From assembly GCA_005765155.1 (NCBI GenBank), contig VCCP01000007.1:248001-312000 (forward strand): a stretch of 64,000 bases of DNA. The letters run 5' to 3'. The DNA comes from Zelopaecilomyces penicillatus (taxonomy: Eukaryota; Ascomycota; Sordariomycetes; Hypocreales; Pseudodiploosporaceae). The notes below the pieces were generated by a model. It worked only from the letters and a program-made list of their open reading frames with translations. It searched no databases and was not told the DNA's origin. The translations under genes and the position numbers were made by a program. Of the stretch, positions 1 through 12,803 are shown in pieces (the first letter of the stretch is position 1; the number at the start of each line of letters is the position of its first letter).

Positions 1-2430
1 TTAAAATATTTTAGCTTTAAAGTTTATTAAAACTCTTAATAATTAAAGAGTTAATACTATAAAACTATTATTATAATATAAGGATATTAAGAATATTTAA
101 ATTACTATTAAAAAAAAGAACAAATATATATTTATAAATATTTATTCTTAAGATTATAGATTTTAATATAATAAATTTTAAAATATATTTTAAGCTATTA
201 TTTAAAAACTATATTTATAAATAAAAATAGCTTATTTAAATAAGGTTTTAAAGCTTTTTATTATTATTTTAATTATAATATAATCTTAATACTTTATATA
301 AATATATAAAGCTTTAAATATATTATATATTATATTATTATTTTAAAATATATATTTATTATAATTATAAAATAAATAAATTTATGATATAATATATAAA
401 TATAATTAAAAAAAGGATTATAGTTTTTATAATTATTTATATATAATTATTTAATATAAAAAAGATAAATTAATTTTATTTTTTAAGATATATAATAGAT
501 TTATTATTAAAATTAATAAGAATAATATAATTATTCGTAATTATTTTAACTTTATTATATTAAAGAATAGATTTAAATCCTATTATATTAAACCCTTTCT
601 TTTTTAATTTAATTACTTAAAAAGATATCTTATTTAATAAAATAAAACTTAAATTACTATAAAAATAATATTATAATATTCTTTTAAATAATATTAAGGT
701 ATTAATTATAAGAATATAAAACTATAAAAAAAATTATATATTAACTTAATTATTAAATATTTAAGCTAATATTTTAAAATTAATATAATATACTTATAAA
801 ATTAATATATAAGCTATAATAATATTATATATTTATATTAATATAATAATATAAAAAGTATATATTCTTTAAGTTTATTTATTTATTTAAAAAAATCTAT
901 TAATTAAAATAATATTATTATTTAATTATAAAAAAAGAAAAAAAAAAGATTTTTTAAAAGATAAAGAATTAATAAATATAAATAAATATTATTCTAGATT
1001 TAATATTATATTATTTATTATTATAATTAATTAATATATATAATATTTATAAAAGAAATAATATAATTATAAAGCTATTATATTAATAATTATATTAAAT
1101 AAAAATAAAAATAAGGATTTTATATTCTTTTAAAGGCTTTTTCTTTTTATTTATTAAATTAATAAAGATTATTTATCTTATATATAAGGTTTTTATTATT
1201 TAATCTAGATTTAGTATAAAATTAAATAAATAAATAATTATTAATAATAATTTATTTTTTTTAATAAAAAAAGAATTATACTTAATTAATTATAAATTAA
1301 ATAAATAATTTAATAAATATTTATAAGAATTATATTATTTAAATTTATATTTATAATATTATATATTATAATTTAATAAAGAATTAAAAAGATTTTTATT
1401 TTTAAATTATAAAAATATAATATTTATTAACTTTAATATTAATAAAAAAATAATATAATAAATTCTAAAGTATATATTATTTTATAAAAAAAGAAATATA
1501 AGATTTAAAAAGATAATAAATTTAAATTTAAATTTTATAAAATTTTAAATTAAAAAAATATTAAAGATATAAAATATATAAATTAATTGTCTTAAAAAAT
1601 ATATTTTATAAATTATTAATTTAATATATAAAATATTTATTGTATATTTTTATTATTTAATTATTAAATTAAATTAAAATTATTATTAAAGAAAAGATAA
1701 TATATTATAAGCTTAGACTTTAAATTTAAATTTTAATTATAAATTTAAAATAAAATTTAATTTAAACTTTATTAATATAAAAAAAAGGATTAAAATAAAG
1801 ATTCTTTTCTTTTTTAAGTTTATTAATATTATTTTTAATATTTATTATAAAAGCTATAAAATTAATTTATTATATTTAAATTAATAATTAAATAAATAAA
1901 TTTATTTATAATTTATTAATTAATTTTTTTTTATTTATTATAAATTTTATAATAGATTTATAAATATATCTTTTAAATATAATCTTTATTATAAAATTAT
2001 TAAATATTTATTTTTATTTTTTTATTATTATTATTATAATATCTTTATTTTCATATTTTAAAATTTATAAATAAATTAAATAATATATATAAATAACTTT
2101 TTATTAATTAATAAATATAAAAATCTTTTTTTATTTTTATTTTTTTATTTTTTTTATAATTTAATATTATTATAATTCTATTAATTTTAATATATAAAAG
2201 ATTATAAAAATTATAATATATTAATTTATATATAATTTTTATTATATTTTTATATTTATATAATATTTTTTAATTATTTTATTTAATATAATTATTTTAA
2301 TAAAATATATAAAGATCTTTATATATTTATATAAAAATACAAATTAATAAATATCTCTTAATTATACTATATTAAATAATTATAATAGATAACTATAAAG
2401 AATTCTATATACTCTAATATACTTATACTA
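1..2430. other. AT-rich, RIP-like relic DNA without genes
   Basis: Almost pure A/T, dominated by TpA, with stop codons in every frame and no usable open frame. A stretch near 1700-1870 resembles 57990-58150 in the same orientation, sharing the same run of words around an AAGTTTATTAATATTATTTT core. Part of this block is therefore a dispersed repeat. I could not identify a protein domain in it. Composition changes sharply at about 2430, where normal sequence begins. Confidence 0.7.
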
Positions 2431-2611
2431 TTATTATATCTCTGCCTAAAAGGATATAGCCAGTATTAGCATCTGCAGTTCAGTAGAAATGATTTTGGCT
2501 ACCATTCTACACACCACAATTGATTATCTCTCCTAACAGTCGACCAAAACGACGAAGACCTGTAAGCCATCTTAGCTCGTTCTCGCGTTAGCACAGCATA
2601 GCTTGATCTCC

Positions 2612-3975
2612 ATGGAAGGTCCTGTTCATTTGACCTCTGCCTTTGAGGACACCCTGGGGATTATCAATCCAACTTCACCACCGCAATTCGTTGTACCGAG
2701 CAAGCGCATATACCATAGCCACGACCTCCCTCATTTCCTTACTAGTCATGCCTATCGGGATGTTTGCGTATTCATTTTGCAGTTAAATCGATCTTTGTGC
2801 CCTCGGATCCAGCCTGAGATGCCACATCCAGTGCTCTATCATCTCCATACCAACCACTCGCTGATGCCTTCCGTTAGAGCCCTGCAAGAGCTTATAACGG
2901 CCATTCAGTTACTTATACGTGACTTTCCTCCAGAGCCAGGCCCCCGGAGATTTGGTAACATCAGCTTTCGTAAATGGCATGAAATGCTCAGCCACAAAGT
3001 GGGAGTGTTTCTTGGACTGGGGCCAATTGGAGACACCCTGCAGAGGTACGACAGCAGTGCTAGTAGTGAGGTAGTGTGTTATTTGTTGGCCTCCTTCGGA
3101 AACACTCAACGGCTGGATTATGGAACAGGCCATGAACTCAACTTCATAGCTTTTATTGGTTGCCTGTGGAAGCTTGGTCACTTCAACAATGACCCGCAAG
3201 GTGGCGATGTTGAGAGAGAAATCGTGCTTGGAGTTATCGAGCGGTGAGTTCAGTCGGTACTTATTTCCTTGGTGGTCCACTGACCATGATTAGGTATCTC
3301 AACCTTGTCAGAAATCTCATTGTAACTTATAACCTAGAGCCAGCTGGGTCACATGGGGTATGGGGCCTCGATGACTATTCATTCATGCCATATATTTTTG
3401 GATCCGCCCAATTAGCTCAACCTATCAAAGACAACGGCGCAATGTCAACCAAAGAAACAATACGGCAAGGTCCTAAACCTGGTGATATTACTCAAAGTAG
3501 TGTTGTCGAGGACCAGAGGAGGTTGAACATGTACTTCTCCGCCATTCACTTCATCAATGAGGTGAAGAAAGGCCCATTTTGGGAACACAGCCCGATGTTG
3601 TTTGATATCTCCGGGATTAGGGATGGATGGGGAAAGATCAACAAAGGTATGATCAAAATGTTCAACGCCGAGGTCCTTGCCAAGTTTCCGGTGGTACAAC
3701 ATTTCCCTTTTGGCTCCCTGTTCTCGTGGGATACCGACCTTGGGGCACTCAAATCTAGCCAGGGTATTCATATGGCGAGCTCACACGAAGACATGAGCCT
3801 TAAAGGAACGGGGCCCGCAGCAACAATAGCGCCAGCCACTAGATGTGCGCCAAGCTCCGGGCGAGACACATTGTCGCTTTCTGCTAGACCAATAGACGGG
3901 GAGACCCCAAAGAAGATTGAATCGGGTTGTAGACAGGCTCAACCAACCCCGAGATCATGGGCAAAACAGGGCTGA
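2612..3975 (+). CDS. PTPA/Rrd-family PP2A activator (peptidyl-prolyl isomerase), two exons
   Basis: Joined exons 2612-3243 and 3294-3975 give a 437-residue protein. The PTPA (phosphotyrosyl phosphatase activator) family, yeast Rrd1/Rrd2, isomerises a peptidyl-prolyl bond and activates PP2A-type phosphatases in cytosol and nucleus. Family blocks appear in order: KRIYHSHDL near residue 31, RRFGNISFRKW at about 112-122, RLDYGTGHELNF at 167-178, EPAGSHGVWGLDDYSF at 226-241, then PYIFGSAQL, and FPVVQHFPFGSLFSWD at 342-357. The core is complete. Residues 362-437 form a Ser/Pro-rich, weakly conserved tail, which is usual for fungal members. The start chosen is the first in-frame ATG, at 2612. The second exon continues the conserved block in frame after the intron. 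Codons look ordinary and show no RIP stops, although AT-rich repeat relics lie on both sides. Whether it is the main PTPA gene or a divergent paralogue cannot be told from this window. Confidence 0.93.
3244..3293 (+). other. intron of the PTPA-family gene (50 nt)
   Basis: Donor GTGAGT at 3244, branch-point-like CTGAC at 3280-3284 and acceptor TAG at 3291-3293. Splicing joins CG to G to make an Arg codon and restores the conserved ...VIER-YLNLVRNLI... block. Without splicing the frame stops at 3245-3247. Length and signals are typical of filamentous ascomycetes. Confidence 0.92.
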
Positions 3976-4425
3976 GATCTACATCTAGTCACAATGCAGT
4001 ATAAGAGGAAACCGCATATCACAGGAGAAATACAACTGTATCACTGGGGCAAGGACTGTCGTGTTTGCGTCGTCCCAGCTCCCCTCACCTTTTTTTCAGT
4101 ATATCAGTCACACAAGAGTAAAGCGCATGGCATTTGAATTACTCAGATTCTAGTGCCTCTGACGCCAGAAAAAATGTTCATCAAGCCCATATAATATTCG
4201 ATATGACGAAGTGATCTACCTCTCAAGAACAGGAACTCAATGGAGGGAAACATTATAATAGGTACAACAGAACGGGAACAGCGAAGTGAATAGTATCATG
4301 CTACGCAGCACTGCGGGTTAGTCAAGCCAATACCATTTAAAAGCAAGTAATTGAATATCTTTGTGTAAGTCGAGGTATAGAGCTTTCGGCACTCCCCTGC
4401 TTTTGATCGCCATTTATATAAAGAA
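3976..4425. other. 3' flank of the PTPA-family gene, normal composition, no gene seen
   Basis: About 450 bases of non-AT-rich sequence after the stop codon. It presumably contains the 3' untranslated region. I found no further convincing exon or splice-linked frame. The normal composition ends abruptly at about 4415-4425, where AT-rich repeat DNA begins. Confidence 0.6.
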
Positions 4426-4554
4426 ATTATATAATAAAAAGAAAGTTTTATTTATATATTTTTTTTAATTATCTTAGATTAAATCATTTTTTTTATATAA
4501 TAAGTATTTTAATTATAGTTTATAAAAGAATTTAATAAATATTTAAATTAAATA

Positions 4555-4925
4555 TTTATATATTTATTAATATAGTCTTTATATAAGGTATATTTAAATA
4601 ATTAATTAAAAGATATATCTTTTAATTAATCTAAAAATCCTTAAGATATTTTAAAATTTATAATATTAAAATATTATATAAATATATTAAAAGATATAAT
4701 ATATTTATTTATTTAATATTATATATATTAAATATTAAAAATAAAAATAAAATAAATAAAAATATAATAATAATATTTAATATAATATAAATAAATAAAT
4801 AGCTTATTATAGCTTATATAGCTATATATAAGGCTTTTAAAGCCTTATATAACCTTATATAATAAGCTTTAAATACTCTTTTATAATATTTTATTATATT
4901 ATATAATAAGCTTTAAATTTATATA
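4555..4925 (-). mobile_element. right-end fragment of the TIR transposon family, reversed (copy E)
   Basis: From 4562 the sequence (TTTATTAATATAGTCTTTAT, then a block around AATTAATTAAAAGATATATC) matches the reverse complement of the right end of the element at 58985-60677. Further in, 4795-4920 carries the same subterminal TATATAGCC/AAGGCTTATA-type words seen at 26115-26215, 52945-52990 and 60345-60430, in reverse orientation. Only the terminal few hundred bases are present. The inner side runs into a 7-bp tandem array, so the element is truncated. Confidence 0.6.
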
Positions 4926-4956
4926 TTTAACTTTAAATAAACTTTTATAGATTTAT

Positions 4957-5100
4957 TATTATTTATTATTTATTATTTATTATTTATTATTTATTATTTA
5001 TTATTTATTATTTATTATTTATTATTTATTATTTATTATTTATTATTTATTATTTATTATTTATTATTTATTATTTATTATTTATTATTTATTATTTATT
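4957..5100. repeat. 7-bp tandem array (ATTATTT), about 20 copies
   Basis: Near-perfect direct repeats of a 7-base AT-only unit. The array ends exactly where normal-composition island 2 begins, at about 5101. The lack of point differences between units suggests recent slippage expansion relative to the decayed neighbouring DNA. Confidence 0.95.
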
Positions 5101-5203
5101 AGGATATATAGGAGTCTACACTTATGTCTGCATAAGGTGGATTCATCTTTTGCATTATAGTAGTAAAATGCGATGTTATAAATAGCATGACTCTTATATA
5201 TAT

Positions 5204-5634
5204 TTAGACATCCAGGTTACCAGCAGGATATGTCATACCAAGTTCAACTGCATCGGTAGTTTTCTTTATCGAAGTAACAGCCCCAGTGCTCCCTAGAAAT
5301 CCTTTAGTGGGGCTGCTCACGTTGAGTTGGTCATGATATGTATAACCGATATTTGACTAACCTGGTGTAGTGGTCGCAGTTGGAGCATACTCGGTTATAG
5401 CTGTATGGAGTGCTCGCTCAATGGCCTCGAATGGGCACGTCTGAGTTAGTTGGGGGAGCCGTCGCTGAAAATATCATCAGTTGATTTTACACAACGGTAG
5501 AACATTGGGAGCTTGTCAGGCATCCGCGCATTGTTGGGCTTACATGACACTTGTTTTCATTAACAACTGACGACTTGATCGTGGACTCGATGCATATTAA
5601 TCGAGCCGGGTTGTCTTCAAAACTACTTATCCCT
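5204..5634 (-). pseudogene. three downstream exons, frame offset from the 5' part
   Basis: On the minus strand an open frame from about 5634 to 5544 (containing NPARLICIESTIKSS) splices at GTAAGC (5543) to CAG (5465), a 79-nt intron with CTGAT. Exon 5464-5362 contains CPFEAIERALHTAITEY. It then splices at GTTAGT (5361) to TAG (5293), a 69-nt intron, into exon 5292-5204, ending GMTYPAGNLDV-stop. All three frames agree across both introns, which chance would rarely give. The frame has a TGA at 5637-5635 and is offset from the upstream exon (stop 5627). No good donor/acceptor pair joins them. Either a small indel has broken one gene, or a non-standard intron lies near 5560-5680. No domain recognised. 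Fused, the gene would encode about 155-160 residues. Confidence 0.5.
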
Positions 5635-5905
5635 TCAGGTTTAACTTGGTAATAGGATGATCTGTGACCGCCTGGAGAGTTTGCTCATCAAGCTCAACTT
5701 CAAGTGGAGATATTCGCTTGTTAGCAAGGGTTGGGGCTTTGATGACATGTGGCTTTGGCGCAATCCGCTTCTTAAAGGCTGCCTTGAGTTTTGTCTTGAG
5801 ATTGTCAAGAGCATCAACAGCTGAACAAACAGAAATCAGTTCCAACAGCTCTTAGGGATTGCTTGCACGATTTGGGTATGGGTGAAACAAACGTATACCG
5901 GGCAT
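5627..5905 (-). CDS. small basic protein of unknown function, two 5' exons
   Basis: Reading the minus strand, ATG at 5905-5903 opens a 7-base first exon (ATGCCCG, 5905-5899). A 78-nt intron (5898-5821) follows, with donor GTATAC, branch-point-like CTGAT and acceptor CAG. Exon 2 starts at 5820 and runs to TAA at 5629-5627, giving 66 residues beginning MPAVDALDNLKTKLKAAFKK. The N-terminus is an amphipathic, Lys-rich helix followed by Pro-containing, probably disordered sequence. There is no signal peptide or membrane segment. The tiny first exon is supported by good splice signals and by the alternative being a frame with no ATG. I do not recognise the family with confidence; short fungal proteins with a similar Lys-rich start exist but no function is implied. 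Three further exons probably belong to the same gene (see 5204-5634), in which case this stop is a frameshift or an unrecognised intron. Confidence 0.55.
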
Positions 5906-7499
5906 ATTGAATGCCAGATGTTCTAAAGGCGGGGACGAGGAGGACTATGTAATAGTATAAACTTGGAATACTCTTAATAATTTAATGATTATGGATTATA
6001 AACGGTGATATATTATTATAAATAATATATATATATAAAATAAATAAATTAATCTCTAAGATTTAATTTTAAAAATTATCTTATTTATTTTTTATAATTA
6101 TAATAAATATATTCTTTAAAATAATAATATATTATATAATATATTTAAAGTTTTATATATTTATATAAAATATAAGGATTATATTATATTTAATTAAAAA
6201 TATATATTAAAACCTATAATAATAAAATCTATAATATTAATAAATATTTATAATCTTATATATTCTTTTTCTTTTAAATTTATTTTAAATAATTTTAATA
6301 TTCTTTTTATATTATAATAATCTTATAATATTAATTCTTAATTATTTAAGAGTTTTAATACATCTTTAATATAAAATATTTTAATTATTATTTTTTATTA
6401 TTATAATATTATTATATATTTAATAAAAGTAATTTATAGTATTTTATATAATAATAAAATAAGATTTATTATATAATTATTATTATTAATATCTTTTTTA
6501 ATTTTATAATAATAATAAATAATATTAATAATATTAATAATATTATATCTTTTTATTCTTTATATAATTTAAAGAATATATTTAAAATATCTTTATATTC
6601 TTTTATATATTTCTTTTTTAGAATAAATATTCTTTTTTTTAAAATCTATTAATCTTAAATTATTATATTATTATTTATTATTATTAATTTTATTAATTAT
6701 TATATTAATAAATTATATTAATAATTAATTAATTAATAACAATATTATTTAATTTATTTTATTTTATAAATATATTTATTATATATATAATTTTAATTAA
6801 AATAAAAAAGGATTAAAATTATAATTTATAAATTAAAAAGAATATTAAATAAGCTTAAAATAAAATTAAAAAACTATTAATATTTATATTTAAATAATGA
6901 TTTATTATATAATTATTTATTTATTTTATATTATTTTAAAATTAATAAAATTTTATAATTATTTTATATTTTTAATAATTCTTATATAAGATTATTATAT
7001 TTTTAATATTTTATAATAAAATTTATTTTAATTATATTATTAAATTATATATTTTTTTATTTTTTTATAATATATTTATTATTATTATTTAATGTTTTAA
7101 TAAAGCTTTATTTATTATTTATTATTTATTAAAATAAAAATAAATTATTAAATATATATTATATTAAATTAATATAAAGATTAAATATATTTCTTTAAAT
7201 ATATATAATATAGTATTTAAATTTTTAATAATAATAATTATTTTATATTTAAGATATACTTAATTTAATTTTAAATTTAAATAATCTAATTTAATATTAT
7301 ATAAAAAAAGCTATATATTATATTAAAAAAGATTATTTTATAAAATATTTAATAGTATTTATAATATTTTATATTTATTACTATAAATATATAATTTTTA
7401 TTTATAAAAGATTAATTTTAATTTAAAAATAATTAAAAAAGATTTTTTTAATAATATTAAATTTTTTATTTAAATATAATTTTTTATTATATTAAATTA

Positions 7500-7645
7500 A
7501 TAATAAATCTATTAAATATTAATTTATTATTAAATATTAATTTATTATTAAATATTAATTTATTATTAAATATTAATTTATATAAATTAAATCTATTATT
7601 AAATATTAATTTATTATTAAATATTAATTTATATAAATTAAATCT
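7500..7645. repeat. 18-bp tandem array with a higher-order duplication
   Basis: An 18-base unit containing AAATATTAATTTATTATT repeats about four times. Then a larger block (ATAAATTAAATC followed by two units) is itself repeated, giving a two-level repeat structure. Confidence 0.75.
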
Positions 7646-9024
7646 ATTATTATAATCTTTTTTCTTTATAATTATTTAAAATAAATATAATTATATTATA
7701 TAAGATTTTAATATAATATAAAATTTTTAAAATTAAATTTCTTTTAAAGTATTATTAAAAGATTAAAAAAACTAAAATAATAATATATATTATTATTTTT
7801 AAAGAATATAAATAAAATAATAAATATTTATAAAACTATAAAAATAATAATTAATATAATTTAAAAAAAGATTATTAAATAAAATATATTCTTTAATTTT
7901 AATTAAAAAAATAAAGATTAATATAATTATATATTATTTTATATTATTTATAATTAAAGAATTAAATTTTATTAAAATATATATAAAATTAAATATTATT
8001 AATAAAGAAATATAGAAAAGCTAGATTAAAATAAATATTTATTAAAATATAAATAAATTATTATAAAAATAATATAATCTTTATTAATACTTTTTTAAAG
8101 AAATATTCTTATATATTAAAATAATAAATTATATAATTAATTTATTAATATATAAACCTTTGTTATATTATATAATTTATTCTTTTTTATATTAATAGTA
8201 AAAAGAAATATATAAATAATATAAAATAGCTTTATTATTTAAATATATATAAGATATTAAAAGCTTTATAAATATATTAATTATTTTTATATTTAAAATG
8301 AATAAAGCTTTTAAATTATATAGAAATTATTAATATTTTAATAAGATTATAAAAAGAATTATTAAATTTTAAGTTTTATTATAAAAACCTTAAATAAGAT
8401 TATATATATAAGGTTTTTTTTAAAGCTAATATTAAAAATACTTATTATAAATTTAATTATAAAAGAAAAAATAGCTTTTTAAATATATTATAAATATTAT
8501 ATATATTTAATAATATCTTTAAATTTAATTAATATATTATTATATTAATAGTGTTTTAATAATATATTTATAAGATATTAAAGAATAAATAAATATAATT
8601 TATATTATATATTTTAATAATAATTTAATTATCTTTAAAAATATAAAATAAACATATATAATATATTAAATAAATATTATATAACTTAAATATTATAAAA
8701 TTATATAATAATTTAAAGAATATATTATTATTATTAAAATATAATAAAATATTTAATAATTATTTTAATTTTAAATATATAAGTTTATATAAAGTTTTTA
8801 ATTATTATAAAATAATAAAAATTAAAGATATATAAAAAGATTTAAATATTCTTTAATATTTATAATCTTTATTAAATATTTCTTTATTAATATTTCTTTA
8901 TTATAATATATATTATTAAAAAAGAATATTAATAATTAAAAGCTAAAAGAAATTATTTTAAATCTTATTAAATAATAAGATTTTTTTACAATCTAAAATT
9001 ATTTTTTAAAAAAATATTTTATAT

Positions 9025-9117
9025 TTATATTTTAATTTATAATATTTGAAATATATTAAATTTAATATATTTATATTTTAATTTATAATATTTGAAATAT
9101 ATTAAATTTAATATATT
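9025..9117. repeat. direct duplication of a 46-47-bp segment
   Basis: Two adjacent, essentially identical copies, each containing AATATTTGAAATATATTAAA. The TTTGAAA word, with its rare G, occurs in both copies, so the duplication is not just low complexity. Confidence 0.8.
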
Positions 9118-11684
9118 TAAATTTATAATATTATACATATTTTAATATTAATATTAATTAATTTATAATATTTAATATTTTAATTTAATAAAATAATAAT
9201 TTAATATAATCTTTTATAATCTTTTAATCTTTAAAATAAATTAATTATAATATTTTTAATAAAAAGATATTTATTATTATTTATTTATTTATTTTAATAT
9301 TAAAAAGATATATAAAAGAATTTATAAAAGAATTAAATATATTATTTAATTATTAAGATCTTAAATTGTTTATATTTTAAATAAATTATTAAAATAATAT
9401 TTTAAATAATATATTATATTAATACTTTATAATCTTAATATTAAATATTAATTAAATATATTAAATATATAAAAAATATTCTTTTAATTATTTAATTAAT
9501 AAATATAAATTATTAAATAATATAAATTTAATTTTTATATTATAATTTAGATTTATAAAATCTATTATAATAAGTTAATAAAATATTAATCTTTTATTTA
9601 ATAATTATTAAGATTTTATTTTAAAATTAAAATTAATAATAAATTAATAATAAATTATTTTATTAAAGATAATAAAAAAAGAATGTTTATAAAAATTATT
9701 TTATATTTTTAATAGAGTTTTATTATATATAAATAAATCTTTTAATTAATTATAATAATAAAGATTTATATTATCTTTAATTTAATACTAGCTTTATATA
9801 TTTATTCTTTAATATTAAATTTTTAATATAAAATCTTAAAAATAAATAATATAAAAAGGAAATATTTATATAAAGTTTATAAAAATAATTTAAATAAAAT
9901 AATTCTTTTTAAAGCTAATAATAATCTTATAAAAATAATAATAATAATATTAATATTATAAAACCCTTATTTTTATTATAAATTCTATTAATAATATTAA
10001 ATTATATTTATAAATCTATAATTAATATTAAGATTATAAATATTATATTATAAAATCTTTATTATTATTTTTATAATTATTTTATAAATTTACTTTTATA
10101 TTTAATCCTTTAATAATCCTTTTATTAACTTTTATAACAAAGCTTTAAATAAATCTTTAATTAGAATTAATTATCTTCATTTTTATTTTATTAAACTCCT
10201 TTAAATTTAATACTTTTAATAATTTATTTAGTTTTTATTAATCTTTTTATTAAAAGAATAATAATATTATTATAAAATTAAAAGATAATAGATTTATATA
10301 AGTTTAAAATTAAAGAATTTATACTTTTTATATAATTATATATTATTAAAGAAAGATATAGTTTAATATAATTAAAGATATATAAATATTTATTATAAAG
10401 AAATATAATTATTTAATTATTATTATAGATTTAATAAAAAAGAAAATTAATTTAAAACTAGATTTATAAAACTATTATTAATTTTTATAATTATTTATTT
10501 TCTTTAAATCCTTTTATTTATATAATATATTATTAATATATAAAGATATAAATAAAGCTTTTTATTAGTTTTATTTAATATAAGGCCTTAATATTATATT
10601 AGATAAACTTAATTTTATATAAATATTTATTTTCATATAATTTATAAAGGTTTTTATATTTAAAGTATTTATAATAATTTTAAAAGCTATAATATTAATT
10701 ATTAAATAGCTCTTTATTAATATGATAATAAACATATATTTATAAAAAAAAAGATTATTATTATATAATTATAATAAATAATCCTAAAGTTTATATTAAT
10801 TTATTAAATCTATTTTTAATATTAAATAATATAAATAATCCTTTAAGATTTAAAATATAAATAATATATATAAAATTTATTATTTTAATATATTTTACTA
10901 TTAATAATTAATATTATATATTAAATATTAATTATAAATTTTATTTAAGCCTTTATTAATATAAAGTAATACAAATAATTTAAACAAATCTATATATATC
11001 TTTAAGCTCTTCAAAGCTAGTTTAAAATTAAATCCTTTTATTATTATTTTGAATATTAATATAATATTCAATATATATATATATATTTCAATATATAAAT
11101 AGATTTATATATATTATATTAATATAAAAATTAATATAAACGTTATTTATATAATAAAAGAAATATATTTTTATAAAGCTTAAAGAAAATATTATATTAT
11201 TTTATAAATATTATATTTAATTATATATTCTATAAAATATATTATTAATAAAGACTAATTATTATTCTTTATAATAATAAAAAAGCCTATAATATAATTA
11301 AAATAATTCTTTTAATAAATTAATATATATTTTTATTTAATTCTTTTTTAAAAATCTTTATTAATCTTTTTTTAAATCTAAGATTTAAATTATATTAAAT
11401 CTTTTTATAATTAATTATATATTCTAAAAATATTAATCTTGGAATTTGTTTATGTCTTAATATGATTTTATTAATATAATTATTTTTTATATAATATAAT
11501 ATTAAGATATTTAATTTTTATATCTATTATATATTTATATAAGCTATAATTAAGATAACTTCTTTATAAAATAACTAATCTAAAATAATATTTATTAAAA
11601 AATCTAAATTAATTAAATATATTATATAGATTAAATTATAAAAGAGATAAATAAAAGAGATAGGATTTATAATATAATAAAAGA

Positions 11685-11760
11685 AATTAAATTATTAAAT
11701 TATTAAATTATTAAATTATTAAATTATTAAATTATTAAATTATTAAATTATTAAATTATT
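11685..11760. repeat. 8-bp tandem array (ATTAAATT), about 9 copies
   Basis: Perfect 8-base direct repeats, followed by a short imperfect (AAT)n run at 11760-11785. It directly precedes the LINE 3'-end fragment at about 11790. Confidence 0.93.
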
Positions 11761-11769
11761 ATTAATAAT

Positions 11770-12030
11770 AATAATAATTATTATTTATATATTATAGCTT
11801 AGATCCTTTAAAAGGTCTAGTATTTATAACTTTTAAGATATATAATCCCTTTTAATTTAATAAATAAAAAGAAAAAACTCTTAAAGAAATAAAAACCCTT
11901 ATATTTATTTTATTTAATATCTTTATTAATACTATAACTTCTTTATAATTATTTTATTTCTTTTTAACTCTTACATATCTTAATTAATTATAATAATAAA
12001 TAGCTTAATATTAAGCTTAAAATAATAAAA
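11770..12030 (-). mobile_element. 3'-end fragment of the LINE family
   Basis: The segment around 11795-11995 (including GGTCTAG, then TATATAATCCCTTTTAATTT) matches the minus-strand LINE derivative at 14860-15110 and the reverse complement of the LINE 3' end at 30420-30640. As in those copies, the outer end abuts an AT-trinucleotide run. Similarity fades after about 12030. No coding potential remains. Confidence 0.65.
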
Positions 12031-12294
12031 AAAAATTATGATTCTTTTATTTTAAAATTATTCTTTAATATTCTTATAATTATTTAATAATATTATTTTA
12101 ATTAATAATCTTTTTAAATAAATAAGTAAATTTAAGGGATATATATTCTTTATATTATTATATTATTATAAATATATAATATTATTATACCTTGTATATT
12201 AGTTCTTAAAAAGGCTTTTTTAATAATTAATTAAAAGATTTATATTTTTTAATTAAGAATATCTTTATTAATAATTAAAAAAGCTATTATATTA

Positions 12295-12803
12295 ATATTA
12301 TAAATATATTATATATATATTATAAATATATTATATATATATTATAAATATATTATATATATATTATAAATATATTATATATATATTGTAAATATATTAT
12401 ATATATATTATAAATATATTATATATATTATAAATATATTATATTAATATTATAAATATATTATATATATATTATAAATATATTATATATATTATAAATA
12501 TATATATATTAATATATTATATATATATTATAATATATTATATATATATTATAAATATATTATATATATATTATAAATATATTATATATATATTATAAAT
12601 ATATTATATATATATTATAAATATATTATATATATATTATAAATATATTATATATATATTATAAATATATTATATATATATTATAAATATATTATATATA
12701 TATTATAAATATATTATATATATATTATAAATATATTATATATATATTATAAATATATTATATATATATTATAAATATATTATATATATATTATAAATAT
12801 ATT
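12295..12803. repeat. 22-bp tandem array, about 23 copies
   Basis: Direct repeats of a 22-base unit containing TATAAATATATTATATA. A few length variants and one TTGTAAA variant occur in the middle (12385-12530). The unit is largely self-complementary, so the array could form hairpins. This is the longest array in the window. Confidence 0.95.

Larger units (their letters stand above)
5960..11684. other. AT-rich, RIP-like relic DNA, unresolved
   Basis: No open frame of note in either strand. Short blocks of slightly higher G+C (for example 10180-10210 and 11440-11460) suggest degraded coding repeats. I could not assign them to a transposon family with confidence. Local tandem duplications are listed separately. 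Confidence 0.55.

Noticed and set aside
1..2430. Mitochondrial or organellar DNA as an explanation for extreme AT content
   Set aside because: No organellar genes, tRNAs or rRNAs; nuclear-type spliced genes and RIP-altered retrotransposon domains are present.
2909..3280. Minus-strand open frame opposite the PTPA-family gene
   Set aside because: Antisense shadow of exon 1; the plus-strand frame carries the conserved family motifs.
3445..3771. Minus-strand open frames opposite PTPA exon 2
   Set aside because: Shadows of the coding exon with no recognisable content.
5664..5855. Plus-strand 63-codon frame in island 2
   Set aside because: The minus strand has several correctly phased splice sites and an ATG; the plus frame is its complement.
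11340..11700. Possible Ty1/copia reverse transcriptase on the minus strand (a KQIPRLIF-like stretch near 11445)
   Set aside because: One short match to the copia LYGLKQAPRxW motif with no second motif in frame; too weak to annotate.
12295..12803. Tandem array considered as a CRISPR array or replication origin
   Set aside because: Units are contiguous with no spacers, and the organism is a eukaryote; no evidence for origin function beyond AT richness.
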